Source of the DNA: Odontesthes bonariensis | Lineage: Eukaryota > Chordata > Actinopteri > Atheriniformes > Atherinopsidae | Reading direction: 5' to 3' | DNA: 64,000 nt | Assembly (NCBI RefSeq): GCF_027942865.1 | Contig: NC_134509.1 | Span: 28,776,197 to 28,840,196, forward strand | In this document: positions 49,860-63,688 of the stretch, in pieces | Position numbering within the stretch: the stretch's first letter is position 1 | How the letters are laid out: every line of letters begins with the position of its first letter | The notes under the pieces: model-generated | Told to the model about the DNA's origin: nothing | The model's input: the letters and a program-made list of their open reading frames with translations, nothing else | Database searches by the model: none | Position numbers and translations under genes: made by a program

Positions 49860-51270
49860 CTGGTCCTGGCTACATGTGGATGACTTTCAATGTGCTACAT
49901 CTAGTAACGCCTTCATTCATGTAGCGTGGTGATCCAGTTTAAAACAAAGGGTTATTTTTCCATGGATTAGGGACATCAGTTCTTGAAGACAATCGATATG
50001 GGGGGAATTAAAAAATTTCCATTGCAAAACTGCATTTTTGTGAAATCAAAGATTTAGAGCAACTTGTTTTTTTTTTTTTTTTGGGGTTCAATGGTATTAC
50101 AGGAAAATGCAGCATTGCTGCAACAGGTACTGGGTCACAAGTTTGGAAGCGCATCTTGCTGAAGATATTGTAGTCTGCAACAGTCGTACAGATCCTTGCT
50201 CCAGTGCTTATGATCCCAGATAAGGACATGTCATTTTGGACAAATTCCTAAACACTTTCCTCCAGTGTTGTGAAGAGAGGATAAGCAATTTAGAAATGTA
50301 AAGAAGTCTAAAGGTGTTTAAAAAAAAAAAAAAAAATTGGAAACTCTTTACATGTCTAAGTGGTCCATACAAATGTGTTTTTCACAAGACTGTATTTAAG
50401 TTCCAATATGGTACCCTCCATTTGTAGAGACTCCACAGCCAAAACGATAGCAATGCTTATTACAGACAAAAATATCCAAGTATTGAGTCAGTTGAAGGGA
50501 GAATATTCTATGGTTCACTAGAGGTGAGTAATCTATTTCGGTTGCAACTTTTAGGCAAAGACGGTGCAACAATGAAAGGAAGCTGACTTTAAAATAAAAC
50601 TACCAGTTTAATTGCTTACAAACATACAGTCTACATGGAGTGAACTTAACATGAATCCTTAAATATAGCAGCATCCCACAGGGTTGTTGGCAGTGTGGAT
50701 GTTTATTCAGAATATAACTGGAACACTTTATTCTGTAACTGGCCTGCAGTCCATCTCTTACTTTCTCATGCTTCACTGAGTTGCTTTCATAAGAAAGCTC
50801 ATACTGAGTTTCCAATATCCAACTTGGAAAAAAAAAACATTACAGCAATGGCAACATGAAAGTCTGACTTGACTTCATTTCAGTCTCTATAAAAAATAAA
50901 GTGGGGAAGGGCAAAATTTGAGTGCTGCTTTCAAACTGCCAATTTTCTACAACGATATGCCTTTTATCTGACCATAACGACTCCTGACAAAATGAATCCC
51001 ATTGCAAAGCTCTGGTGAAAGCCAAAATCTTCTATTTCGAAAAGGACACCTGCAAACTTGAATGAACTTGAACGCATAGTAGAGGAGTGTCAAACTACCA
51101 CCAGGCAGCTGAAAGAGGTTTCAAGAAGTCCAAGTGAAACATTTAGGCTTAATTGTTGCCAAATGTTCTGCAGCCAAATATCCGTGTGGGATGATTGTGT
51201 CTGGGATATATTTCATGTTTGTATTTATTCATTTGATTAAAAGTTTTGACTATTAAAACAACCTGATTAC
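49860..51270. other. Convergent intergenic region between kpna7 and xpa
   Basis: Poly(T) at 50067-50082 and poly(A) at 50320-50336 bracket a 240-bp segment that could be an old retro-insertion. Exon-like plus-strand segments near 50466-50523 and 51035-51240 are described in the findings. No family could be assigned to any of it. Confidence 0.45.
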
Positions 51271-51290
51271 ACTAAATTGATGTATTTGCA

Positions 51291-51296
51291 TTTATT
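51291..51296 (-). terminator. xpa poly(A) signal
   Basis: TTTATT on the plus strand is AATAAA on the minus strand, about 120 nt downstream of the xpa stop codon. A longer 3'UTR is possible. Confidence 0.5.
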
Positions 51297-51417
51297 TACA
51301 AAGATATTCAAAATGATGTACTCACAATTATTCTGAGCAGGATTGCTCTTGGCAGAGAGTTTGTCTCCTGCAGAAGCACCAGACATTTTACTTTCAAAAC
51401 GGTCTTTACATGCGTGT

Positions 51418-53145
<1,728 letters not shown>

Positions 53146-53300
53146 GCTGCTCTGCCACAACACAGTGTGTGCAATTTGGACACATACAATGTGCTGTATT
53201 AAGCTATTGTTATGAAACTGACAGCGGCATACTTCCGGTTTCTTCTTCTGTGGAGTTTAACGGCAGCTGACTTCCTCGAAGTAGCGTTACTGCCATCCTC
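53146..53300 (-). promoter_or_regulatory. xpa promoter region (candidate)
   Basis: Immediately upstream of the xpa ATG. It contains a minus-strand CCGGAAG ETS-type core (plus CTTCCGG at 53232-53238) about 90 bp from the start codon, and no TATA box. This is typical of housekeeping repair-gene promoters. The promoter role is inferred. Confidence 0.45.
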
Positions 53301-53900
53301 AGGATCTGATACGTCATCTGTTTTAATTCTTATTAAACGACCTGCAGCTTTCAAGAACCCCAAGATCCCTGTCTTAACACCCAAAGTCAAGATACTTAAA
53401 AAAAAAAAAATGTTATCATGTCACGATTATATGTTAAACTATTCACACAAATAAGTGTATATGGCATCTGTCTCCATGAGTGTGTGACCCTGTGCATGTG
53501 CATGTGTGCGTTTAACAGGTGCCAACCTGGATGGGTTAAATGTTGAGGAGTAATTTTGTGTATTTTCCCTGTATTTACATGACATTAAAATCTGATCTTA
53601 ATCTTAATCACACAATCCAGCCTGGTGTTTCTTTATCATACTATTTAAATTACTATGTCCAATTACTATGTCCAATTCTTAACCAGGTTATTTCAATTTC
53701 CTATTTTCCATGTCTCACTACTCTTATTATTAATTAGGCACTTATTAATTAAAAAGTGCCTGCCTTTTTTTGTTTCTTGATCCCAATACTGTTGCAATCC
53801 CTCATGAATCCTCATTTTGACTAAACTCTTCCTTTCTGGGCTTGATGATCTGATGAATTCAGTTATTCATTCATACCCCATACTATTATTATCCAACTTA
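53301..53900. other. Intergenic upstream of xpa
   Basis: AT-rich sequence with an A-run at 53399-53410 and no recognisable gene. Confidence 0.5.
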
Positions 53901-54095
53901 GAGTCACGAGGGGCTGGTGACTATCCCCAGCTGCCATCGAGCAACAGGCAGGGTATAATCTGGACAGGTCACCAGTTTATCACAGGTCCACACAGAGACA
54001 AGGTGTACATGCACACACTTAACATGCATGTTTTTGAATGGTGGGAGGAAGCCGGAGTATGAGGATAGAATCCACACATGCAACGGGAGGACATG
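53901..54095 (+). mobile_element. SINE-like teleost repeat fragment
   Basis: GAGTCACGAGGGGCTGGTGA, then ATCCCCAGCTGCCATCGAGC and TCTGGACAGGTCACCAG. It continues into CATGCATGTTTTTGAATGG and GGGAGGAAGCCGGAGTATG. This is the same repeat as at 19.7 and 33.2 kb, with a longer 3' part preserved. Confidence 0.75.
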
Positions 54096-54293
54096 TCCTC
54101 AGATGTCCCGCTAATCTCTACCACATAATGCTGACCATGGCAGCCAGCCATGCATAATTCTATGAGAGGCTTATGTCAAAGTAAACCTCATCAAACACTG
54201 ATAAATGATGAAATTTGTCAGGTATTGTGTGGAAGTTTGAAATATGGCTCATTATAGTTAAGATATCGCCATGAGATAAAGTTACTCTACAGA

Positions 54294-55125
54294 ATGTTAC
54301 TCTGTTTTATAGTAATGCTATTGAGAATGAGGAGTCACGTGACTCCTGTCGGCCGATCGGCTATGTTGGCAGGAGACGCTATTGGTTGCTTGATGTCCAC
54401 TACCCGTAATAATAACCGGACTGTGCGCAATCTATTTCTAGAGGACATTATTTCTGTACCTTGTGCAATCTCAGCTTGGAGTGGATATGCCAACGATATA
54501 TGCTGGACCAAGGCTTGGACACTACCCAACAGATTCTTACTGGTCAATAAAGTAAAAGAAGTGTCCTTTAAAATCATTCACCGTTTTTACCCAGTTAAAT
54601 CCTTTTTAGCTAAATTCAGTAATGATATTGATACTAATTGTACTCTTTGTAATACACATCCAGAATAACTTATTCATCTTTTTTGGTTTTGTGATTTTTC
54701 AAGAGACTTGTGGCGAAAGATTTGTCGTTTTATAATTGACCATATTTGTGAAACTTTTGAGTTACATTTGCAAGATGTTTTATTTGGTTTTACCAATTTT
54801 AGTAAGAAGCTGGATGAGGAATATTTTCTTTATAATTTAATTATTCTTCTGGCAAAATTCCATATACATAAGTGTAAAGTACTTAAAATGAGGCCTTCTT
54901 TTGTTTATTTTCATAGGGACGTGGACATTTATCTCAAAAACATTTATGCCTCACAGAACAAAAAAGCAATCAAAACTGTGAATTTATGTACAAAATTTAA
55001 TATTGTTTTATAGATGTGTGTCTGCTTTGTTTGTGTCTGCATTATCTAACCCCTGGCGTATAGTTATTGTATCTGTCTTTGTTTCTGTAATTGTCTGTTT
55101 TTATAATTAAAAAAAAAAAAAAAAA
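54294..55125 (+). mobile_element. L1/Tx1-like LINE, 5'-truncated 3' end with poly(A)
   Basis: The translation reads VNKVKEVSFKIIHRFYPVKS, then DTNCTLCNTHPE, a stop at 54666, LIHLFWFCDFSRDLW, VLFGFTNF and LAKFHIHKCK. It ends near KAIKTVNLCTKF. This is the C-terminal zinc-knuckle region (C-x2-C-x7-H-x4-C) of fish L1/Tx1 ORF2 proteins. Two frames are broken by only that one in-frame stop. A 17-nt poly(A) tail at 55109-55125 closes it. The start near 54.3 kb is approximate. It looks relatively young compared with the Tc1 and L2 remnants. Confidence 0.85.
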
Positions 55126-55149
55126 CTTAACTGATGTTAAGCCAAAAAA

Positions 55150-57250
55150 AGCCAAGTATCAGCATTTATTCTGGACCCGTGCAGTGTTTATTGCTGACAA
55201 TGAATTCAATGAAAACTGACAATGATCCTTTCGAAAATTTAAGTTCTCATTTATTTGACCATAACACTTCATACAGAGATAAATAATATATGTTTTTACA
55301 GTATAGTACATGATTCAAGTAGTATGTGAATAAGATTCCATACTTACATAACACATGAGGGAGATACAACACCATTTCACTATTTGTCGTGGTATTGAAA
55401 CTGGTCAAGGAGAGTTCTTATGGACATTCGTAAAATGCACTCATTCATTCAAACATCCCTCGCCTTCAGATGATCCATAAAAACAAAAAGAAAAAAAAAA
55501 TAGAGGCGATACTGTATCGACAAGCTACATCTGAACTTGAGTGTGAGCAAATAAAGTTGTGCTGATGTTTATAAACTACTGCATGTGTTGACTAGGACTA
55601 CATACAGGAACTTATATTCACATACAGTATGTCTCCATGTACAATTCATAAACTTCTTTATAAATATAAACACACAATTAAAGTTTTTTGACATTGGGAA
55701 CGAATGGAGGGAATTATATGGAACCTCAATTTTACATTGATTTGGGAAAAAAATGTTTGGATTGTAGAGTTGATTTTCTGATTTTATAATTAAATCTAAA
55801 AGGGAAAGTCAGATTTGGGAGTCTAAAAAAATGTGTTTACATTCAAAATGAAAAAGCGACACAAATGCAAATTATGCTTGAATACAGTTTCCAAGACCAG
55901 GTTAGCACACAGAATATAAAAATTCTAAAAAACAAACAGGACACCATATTTTGCTTTTATTTATCTCCTCTGTTGTTTCAAGATTGCACCGCAACTTTCT
56001 TTTTCATTTTTCTGCACTTTTATAAATGAAAAATAGACAACGATTGTTGCTGAGAGACGTCCAAAGAGCCTTCGTTGAACATTTCTCACATACATGAGGG
56101 GAAAAAAATGTACTTCATATATTCAACAGAGAAAGCAGGCAACATAAGGAAGATATCAAACTAATCTGCACTGCATAGGCAGCTACAGTGTACACGTTAT
56201 TACTGGGTCATATTTAAAACAAGATGCTTGTTTCTCCTGAATATTTTGAGCAGTTTGGGGCACTGATAGTTATCAGATTATTCAAATTAATAACTCTGAT
56301 ACTTTGCATATACCAGGGCAGTCAGGCAGTTCAGCAGCAACAGGTGGTGCAATGATGAAGACAAGATGGACGACATTGACACTAATGACATTACCTTGCT
56401 GTCTGAGCAAGGCCCTTAATGGGTCCCAATACTTGCCTCACATCATGTTTATTTTCACCCGCTTTCATTGGCAGTTTGGAAACCGCATAAAACAAAACAG
56501 GAAACAAACAAAAAAAACAAGCAAAATTTAATATACAGATGTCCGTAAATCTGAGAGCAACACTGCCATACCAGGAAGGGAAAGTTTCAGACACTTCTTT
56601 TTTGCATAATATATTGTTTAAAGTTGTAACTTCTTCAGATTAATTGCACTACCTAATGAAAATGATGCATTCGTTTAACTTTTTTGATAACTATAAAATG
56701 AACTCATCCTCGGGATGGTGAAGATGATGATGACGAAAACCAGCCTCATCAGAGTGTGTAAGTGAGGCTCTTTGCTGTCCGTGGACCTATCGACTTATTG
56801 GGACTGCACAGACATGTCTGTGATCCTGATTCAAAGTGCACAAATGCAGGTCGGAAAACCTCTTTTTGTTGATGCCATGTCCTCAAAAGAAGACTGCGCC
56901 GGTACCACGACAAGAACAATAGTATGCCTGCTGGTTGTCACTATGTGCATCAAATAAATCAGTACGTGAGTAGTTTTAAATCAAAACACTGACCAAAACA
57001 GTTGATGATACCTTTGATATGGAACACTCCGTTTTTATATTGGAAGAAAACTTAAAAAAGGTCAAACAGATACAATACAACAGAAAGAAAAAAACAGTCT
57101 TTTGTCCATCACTTGTTGTCCAAAGAGCAAAATCAGGAAACTGAATTTATTCTTTTCTAAAGTGGTAGATGTAAAGGCAGCCAGAACAGACAAAGTCATG
57201 TTCAGAAGCTCATTACAGTACAGGAAATCATCCAAATAAGATACTTGTTT

Positions 57251-57311
<61 letters not shown>

Positions 57312-58114
57312 GTGTGTGTGTGTGTGTGTGTGAAAGTAGACCTAATGAAAACCTTAGCCAGTTTACACTACTTAGTCTTTCTCTGTACTTTACCATGAAT
57401 GCGATAAACACTACAATAGCTATTTATGCCAAATGGGATCTAAATCTGTGTCTGAAAACACACCCAAATTGTTACCAGTAAATATTTCAATATTTGTTTA
57501 TGACATTGCAAAGTCATTCCCGGGGGAATGTACACAGTTAAAACCTAAAAGTCTCTGAATCAGCTATTCCAATTTTGTGCTGCGTCTGCCTTTCAAATGT
57601 GTCCATAACCAGATTCCCCTGATCTCAACGCCAGAGCAACAAAATGCCTCTTTGATCTTAACTTGGTTACTTACATGAGTGAGGGGCATTCTTTTTACAC
57701 TACCACACAGTCCTTTAGCCACTAAATAAAGGGTTTCTTAAAGCCTTCGGTTTCCATCCCACAATTGCGTTCACTCTCCAATAGGTGGTTCCAGTAGGTT
57801 TTGCCAGTAGTGACTACACAATGTAGTCACATGGTACAAAGAAAGTCTGGGTACTGGGTGGCCTAAAATCTGTTAAGACATAATAGGCCATGCCACTGTT
57901 AAATAGTTGTGATGCACTGGCTTCAAATTGCAAGGTTGATGTATATCACAACTCTTGCTCAACCAACATCGACAACCTGTTTGTGTGTGTGTGTCTGTGC
58001 GTACAATACTGGATGCATGTGAAACAGATGAGAGATTGTTTCTGTGTGTGTCAGAGTGTTATTGCACTCTTATAATAAATGTAAGCTATGAGACAATCGG
58101 CAGGAGTCCCGCTC
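55150..58114 (-). other. Probable slc24a2 3'UTR
   Basis: About 3 kb downstream of the slc24a2 stop that contains no recognised transposon apart from a TA/TG microsatellite. Minus-strand AATAAA hexamers occur at 55250-55255 and 55165-55170, just before the LINE tail. A long 3'UTR is usual for neuronal transporters, but transcription is not shown here. Confidence 0.35.
57251..57332 (+). repeat. TA/TG compound microsatellite
   Basis: About 55 bp of (TA)n continuing into about 22 bp of (TG)n. Confidence 0.95.
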
Positions 58115-61100
58115 TCAGATGGTGACAGGGCACACGAGGATTTTGTCCTCCAGCATGACACTGACGACGAGGAAGACGAAGTAGAGCAGGAACATGAGAA
58201 AGCCCAGAAACTTACTCATTCTCCACTTACAAGCTGCGATGGAGATGATGACAAAGAGGAGCATAAGGAACAGGAGGACGATGGCACAGAACAGGCCGTT
58301 GCTGCTCACTTGCACTGGCTTAAAGTCATTGATGATGTTGTAGATGAGCCATGGGAATGGCAGGCTGCAGGAAGAGGAACGTAGATGAAAATGTAAAACA
58401 GACTGCAATAATAATAATAATTTTTTCTTACCATGTTTCCATTCAAATAATGTGGGTGTCCTTGTTTACATGTGGACTCACCCCACAGTGATATCGAAGA
58501 TGTTGGAGCCCACTGAGCTGGACACGGCCATGTCACCGAGGCCTTTTCGTGCAACGATCACACTGGTGATCAGGTCAGGGATTGAGGTTCCAGCAGCTAA
58601 TATGGTCAAACCCATGATTTCTTCTGTGATCCAGAAAGTCTCTCCAACCTACAATGAAGCAAAGTTTAGAAGTTTATGAAGTAGAGACACATTAAACTTA
58701 AATCGCCTTGAGCTATCCTGTTGTCTTGTAGATGAATTTGCTAGCACAGATTTCTTCGATTTGTTTAACAGGCCTCGATAGATTTTCAGTAATGTTAATT
58801 TGGGTGGCTGATGGTTATCAGTCCAGTTTTATGGGTGTTAACAAAAAGGCGTCTCAAGTTTCCAGTTTTTTTGCTTGGTTTGCTGTTCATGTGTGGGACC
58901 TGGGTGAAAAAGAAAAAGCTAAAGCACTTTTAAGACATGAGACTTGTAATATTGATGCCTTTGTCGGCCTACTTAAGCATTTAGTTATTCACACATTGCT
59001 CACTTTAGTGTTAATGTCCATCAGGAATTCATTAAGACGTACCTGTGGAAGTAACAGTGAGAGCCACAGTGTGTCGTGCCATATTTGTAGTAAAGTAGTA
59101 AAATAAGGGAGGTATATTATCAAAGTTTCATGTCATAGTGACATAACATTTCATCACAGCCTGCAAAGTATGCTGTTGTTGTAAAAAGCAAAGTGGTGGT
59201 GGATGGAATCATCTGAAAATATCACTTTCCTGCTTATTTAAGATGATTAAACTGTCAAAATGAATGTTATACTGATCAGAATCAGAATCAGAATCGAGTT
59301 TATTGCGAAGTAGGTTTGCACTTACAAGGAATTTGACTTGGTGTAGTTGGTGCAGAAAAAATATATATATATCTATATATATCTATATATATAGATATAT
59401 ATACAGAATCTAGATACATACAAATGATGGGGGTCTCATTTTTTTTTTTTTAATCTAAAGAACATGTTCACGCAAAGACAGCATCCAAGCTGTAGATGGA
59501 GGATTGTGGTGACAGTTTCTTTATCTACAGCAGATAAAACACATAGCCTGTACATAGCGGCCTTGTGTGGAAGTGATCAGTGAAACATGGTTGTATACAT
59601 GGAACACGGTATGTTAGCTGTCTCATGGCTGCAGTTATCTAACATTCTCAATTGAAAAATATAGTATATTTTGTATGTACATATACATTAGTATATATAG
59701 AATGTATGAGGACAGAAATATAAAAAATAATAAGAAGAAACAAAATCACTATCATGATGTTCTGGTGAAATTGACTTGTTTTATAAAAAAAGTCTGTTGC
59801 TTTTTTTTCTGTTTCTATTTTGTCTTATCGGGCTTCAGTTGCTCTAGAAACATCCATAATCATAGCTCACTCGCACTCACACTGTCTATGGACCTTGCCC
59901 ATGGTGTGTGTGTGTGTGTGTGTGTGTGTGTGACAACGAGATTCTGAACTATGTGCATGCGTGTGTGTGTGAATATGTGTGCCAAGTACCTGGTGAGCCC
60001 ACCACACCATCAGGTAGGAGAAGAAAGCAATCCAACTGATAGAACCGATGAACGTTATGGGGAAGAACCTTTCAGAGGACTGGAAAAAATGAAAAGGTAA
60101 CCCCTTAATCAAGCAGGCAATTTCCAACTTTAAATTACAAAATAACCTAATACTTTGCTCTTGAGATGCTTGATGTTTTACAACTGTGGTTCCAAAATGT
60201 TAAGAGTCTGGGCAAAATGTAAATGAAAACAGAAGGCAATATTTTACGAAACAATTTAAATACAACATCTTTTTGAAAGTGATAAATGGTGAAAGTAAGA
60301 GATCTGATTGTTTTTTGGATAAATATCTATCTTGTGTATTTCATCACTTATTCTATGAACAACACTACAGAAAACCACCATTTTAAAAGCAAAATGGAGA
60401 GTATTACAGCAGCTCAACAGAGTAAAAACTTTCAGTGAGTTATGCCTCGCGGGCCAAGAGAGCGCTGAGGGTTCACTCTGTGAGCTTCAGGGCTAGCCCG
60501 ATTATCATCATTATCCAGCTGGTTGCTCCCTTAGCTGGTGGTCTCAGAGGTTAGATCCTGTTTAACCAGGAGCAAGTGAGCAAGCTTCTTGCAGATTTCC
60601 AGAGCTACGACTCCTTTTTCGGTCTTTCTTCTGCTTTGTTCTCCAGCTATCCTGTACTAATTTCTCAAATTTCCCAAAGCAGAAATCCTCAGCCTTGGCT
60701 TATTGTCATGTTGAAAATGTTAAAATGTTTATTTTTAGCCAAGGGGAACTTTAAATATAAGGCATACATTATTTTCAAATCACTGGATTATGTTTTTACT
60801 TACATTTTACAAAATGTCTGTACTTTCTGGGAATAATAGGTTAACTTATGCAGCATGTAAAGGGAAAGCCTTATGTGTGTGATTTTATTTCTAACACGAG
60901 TCTACAACCGTGAAAGAGAAGCTGTTTTTTGAGATGCACTGTATATAGTTCTGCTCATGATTTTTCATTGTGGGAAAGGGTTTTTGTTTATGCATGATCG
61001 TCTTCAAAGCAGAAGTGAAACAAGCATGTATTTACAATTTTCATGTTGAAAAACACAGTAAATAGATATAACATTATTAACTATTTCATGCAGACAAAGA

Positions 61101-63409
61101 CGGTAATGCCCTGCATTCTAGGACAGAGCAGTATAGCGTCATGCAATGTGCATTTAATTGAGTATGTATTGTGTACGTTAGATTTAGTGAGTGTGTTCAC
61201 CTCTCTCCTGACGTCAGGCAGTGTCAGCCACAAAGGGAAAACAATGGGCAGGATTATGACGTAGGTGAGCTGTTTCCTGGGGGTGTCGGGCCAGGCCAGG
61301 CTCAGAGGCTGGTTTTCATCATCATCGTCCTCACCACCCTGAGGATGAGTTCATTATCTTACATTGTGTATAGTACATACACCTGTGCATAGCAATATCT
61401 GTCAATATAGTTTGGTGTTGGAAAACTTAGCAGAATGCAGTCAGGTACATTCATCATATCCATTTTACTGATGCAAAGTTATTGAAACTTTATTAAAAAA
61501 ATACTGTATGGAGAAACTTTTGAAGCAAGGTGACATACCATGTCTCCTCCAGCGATGCCATTCATTGGCGGTGTGACTTCGACTGCAACGTTTGAACTAT
61601 TGGGGATTTTTTTATCAGCTGTGGAGCAAAAAGACAAGTTAAGACATAAATTATGGGGAAATGTTGATTTGATTGGTAAGAAATGGATGAATCAGATTTA
61701 TACCAGTTAACCTGATTTGTTTTCATAACCTGCTTATAATAACTTCATCTAATGTACCAGACTTGTTTCACACTTATATTCATGTATTTATGTAAAAGAG
61801 TTCAACCTGAAATCAGAAAAAAATGGAAAGGTATGAAAGATGGAAAAAAAAGGGATTATTTTAATTTGCTTTGACTTTTTTTCAATAGCAGATTGTATGA
61901 ACCCAAGATATTTCATGTTTTGTTCTGGGCAACCTCAAACGCAGGAAGAGGTTTGCATATTTACCCCTCTAGAGTGCATGATATCAGTATCAGTTGGACA
62001 CCTGTGATCTTTGATGCACTGCATCATGAATCGTCATTGACCAGTGGCCGATATAACCACACGGGCAAAGGACCCTGTACAACTGCACATCTTAAGACAC
62101 CGGAAACTCTTCACTGCTTAGTAATAAGTGGTAAAAGCTTCCTCGCACCAAATTTTTGTCAAATATGTCGCAGGCCCGAAATAAAAACAAAACAAAACAG
62201 TATATTAACAAATAAAGTGAAAAATTCTGAAATGTCTTGGGTTGATACTGTCTGTGATTAAATGAAAGTCAATATGAATGTAAGAATCACTGCCTTTTTG
62301 CTGTTTTATTTAGCATTCACACTGTCCCATAATTTCCGATCTTTGGTTGTACATTAGGTAAACGCATATAATTAACATGATTAGGGAAAATGAAAACTAC
62401 AAAAAAAATGCAGGCGTAAGTTTAGGTGTGCTCCACACTTTCAGCCTTTGATCATTTCTACGGATTAATGAATTAAACATTTTGTGCACTGTTAATCAGT
62501 AACCTTTCAACAATCAAACTAATGACTTGAGGCAGGTGGCTGCACTTTCTGAGTCTGGAGGTCTTTCCCTTTTTAAGTGTCACTCTGTGCCTTAATCCAA
62601 GCTAAGGGCAAACATGCATACAATTACAATGTATTGGAATTCATTGTGTCATAATTAGACTGAACTGGACTGCTGTGTATTATTAACTTTGTATTGAAAG
62701 CTCAATAAGTTGAATGAATTTTGTTGTGAATTGGCACTATAAAAAAAGTGAATTGAACTGATCTCAAATCATTTCAGTATTATTTCATCTTTTATCTGTC
62801 ACTTGAATCTTGTTCCATTGTGTCAGTGGTACACACCTATACCGTTGGCACTGATAGCATCATCTTTACACTTCTTCTTGGCCATTTTGTGAAGGATTGA
62901 TGCCTTCTCTCTGAAACGTCCTGCAACAGAGGCACCAGACATATCACTACCTCCTACACGAGGTAGCAAGACTTGTGACAATTATATAGCCAAGAGCAAA
63001 TTGAAATGTTTGAATGAAAAATATTTTCCTGAACAGCCCATTTCTGTGCGGCATACCTTCATCACTGAGGGGGTCCAGTGTGTGTATCATGAGCTGGAAG
63101 ATGCTGTTTCTCATCAGTGAGTTGTGTAGAGAAGCACAGCTTCCTTCTCTCTGCAGCTTGGGTTTGGCCTGTTAAAAAGCAATTTGACCACAAATGCCAC
63201 ACTGAATGAAAACAAACTCGAGTCTTAATCAACATTTAACCAAGTTTTCATTTGACCTTTCTTATTTTATTTTTTTTTTTAACCAACCATTGATCAAATG
63301 TCACACCATGATATATACAGAAGTTTGCTGAATATGCAGCATAATGTCGTACAAACACACAAACCAAACTCACCATCAGCCTGTTCTCATCATCTCCGGA
63401 TGCATTTGC
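58115..63409 (-). CDS. slc24a2: slc24a2 (NCKX2), C-terminal eight exons; 5' part off the right edge
   Basis: Plasma-membrane exchanger that extrudes Ca2+ and K+ in return for Na+, mainly in neurons and cone photoreceptors. Exons seen: 63409-63374, 63168-63057, 62920-62837, 61618-61539, 61338-61201, 60079-59990, 58648-58482 and 58364-58115. They join in phase to give the last 318 residues (human protein about 660). The cytoplasmic-loop end has [18 protein letters not shown] and [14 protein letters not shown], which match NCKX2. [13 protein letters not shown] and [11 protein letters not shown] follow. Membrane segments then run [37 protein letters not shown] and the alpha-2 repeat. That repeat holds [14 protein letters not shown], with the ion-binding Asp, and [14 protein letters not shown]. 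Two more membrane helices end in [13 protein letters not shown]. The loop exons favour NCKX2 over NCKX1, although the last helices also resemble NCKX1. Confidence 0.93.
59276..59345 (-). mobile_element. Retroelement 3' tail (AGAATC type)
   Basis: GAATCAGAATCAGAATC, then GTTTATTGCGAAGTAGG and TTACAAGGAATTTGACTTGG. This is the common teleost retroelement terminus with AGAATC microsatellite, read as a minus-strand insertion. Confidence 0.5.
59361..59402. repeat. TA/TAGA-rich microsatellite
   Basis: Alternating TA with periodic C and G, partly self-complementary. Confidence 0.9.
59905..59932 (+). repeat. GT microsatellite
   Basis: An uninterrupted (GT)n run of about 28 bp. Confidence 0.95.
60080..61200 (-). 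other. slc24a2 intron, no insert recognised
   Basis: A 1.1-kb AT-rich phase-0 intron between the PDVRRE exon and the SSERFFP exon. Nothing else is recognised in it. Confidence 0.75.
61619..62836 (-). other. slc24a2 intron with an L2 tail
   Basis: A 1.2-kb phase-1 intron. It contains an unexplained open frame at about 61893-62261 and the 3' tail of an L2-like LINE near 62.69 kb. Confidence 0.7.
62685..62762 (+). mobile_element. L2-like LINE 3' tail
   Basis: GTATTGAAAGCTCAATAAG, then TTGTGAATTGGCACTATAAA and GTGAATTGAACTGA. This is the short stem-like 3' end with ATTGAA repeats that closes many fish L2 elements. Confidence 0.6.
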
Positions 63410-63599
63410 CTTCAGTGAAAATACAAAAAAACAAAACATTACTTATTTAGCAAATAAGACAAATTAAAGCTTAGATTACCTTCTCCTAGCAACAATCCTC
63501 AAATGGACAAATGTTTATTTTTCTGCTGATACATACATCATGCGTCATACGTCATTGTGTATTCCTAATTTATGGACGTCTGTCATTCCTTTCCCTGAT
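63410..63599 (-). other. slc24a2 intron, edge of gene in the window
   Basis: AT-rich DNA upstream of the 36-bp exon. No further slc24a2 exon is recognisable before the right edge. Confidence 0.6.
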
Positions 63600-63688
63600 G
63601 GTAACTGGGCCAAGATCCAGGCCCCTTGTTACCCTGAATTAGATTAAGAGGCTATAGAAAATGAATGGGTGTATGGAAATAAGTCATG
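63600..63688 (-). mobile_element. SINE-like teleost repeat fragment, inverted
   Basis: The complement reads CATTTTCTATAGCCTCTTAA, then TCTAATTCAGGGTAACAAG and GGCCTGGATC. This is the 5' body of the same repeat family as at 19.7 kb, in the opposite orientation. Confidence 0.6.

Larger units (their letters stand above)
58649..59989 (-). other. slc24a2 intron with TA and GT microsatellites
   Basis: A 1.34-kb intron. It contains an unexplained open frame near 58732-59106, a repeat tail starting AGAATCAGAATCAGAATC near 59280, a TA-rich run at 59361-59402 and a GT run at 59905-59931. Confidence 0.7.

Noticed and set aside
57245-57481. Open frame with alternating Ile/Tyr residues
   Set aside because: It is only the translation of a TA/TG microsatellite.
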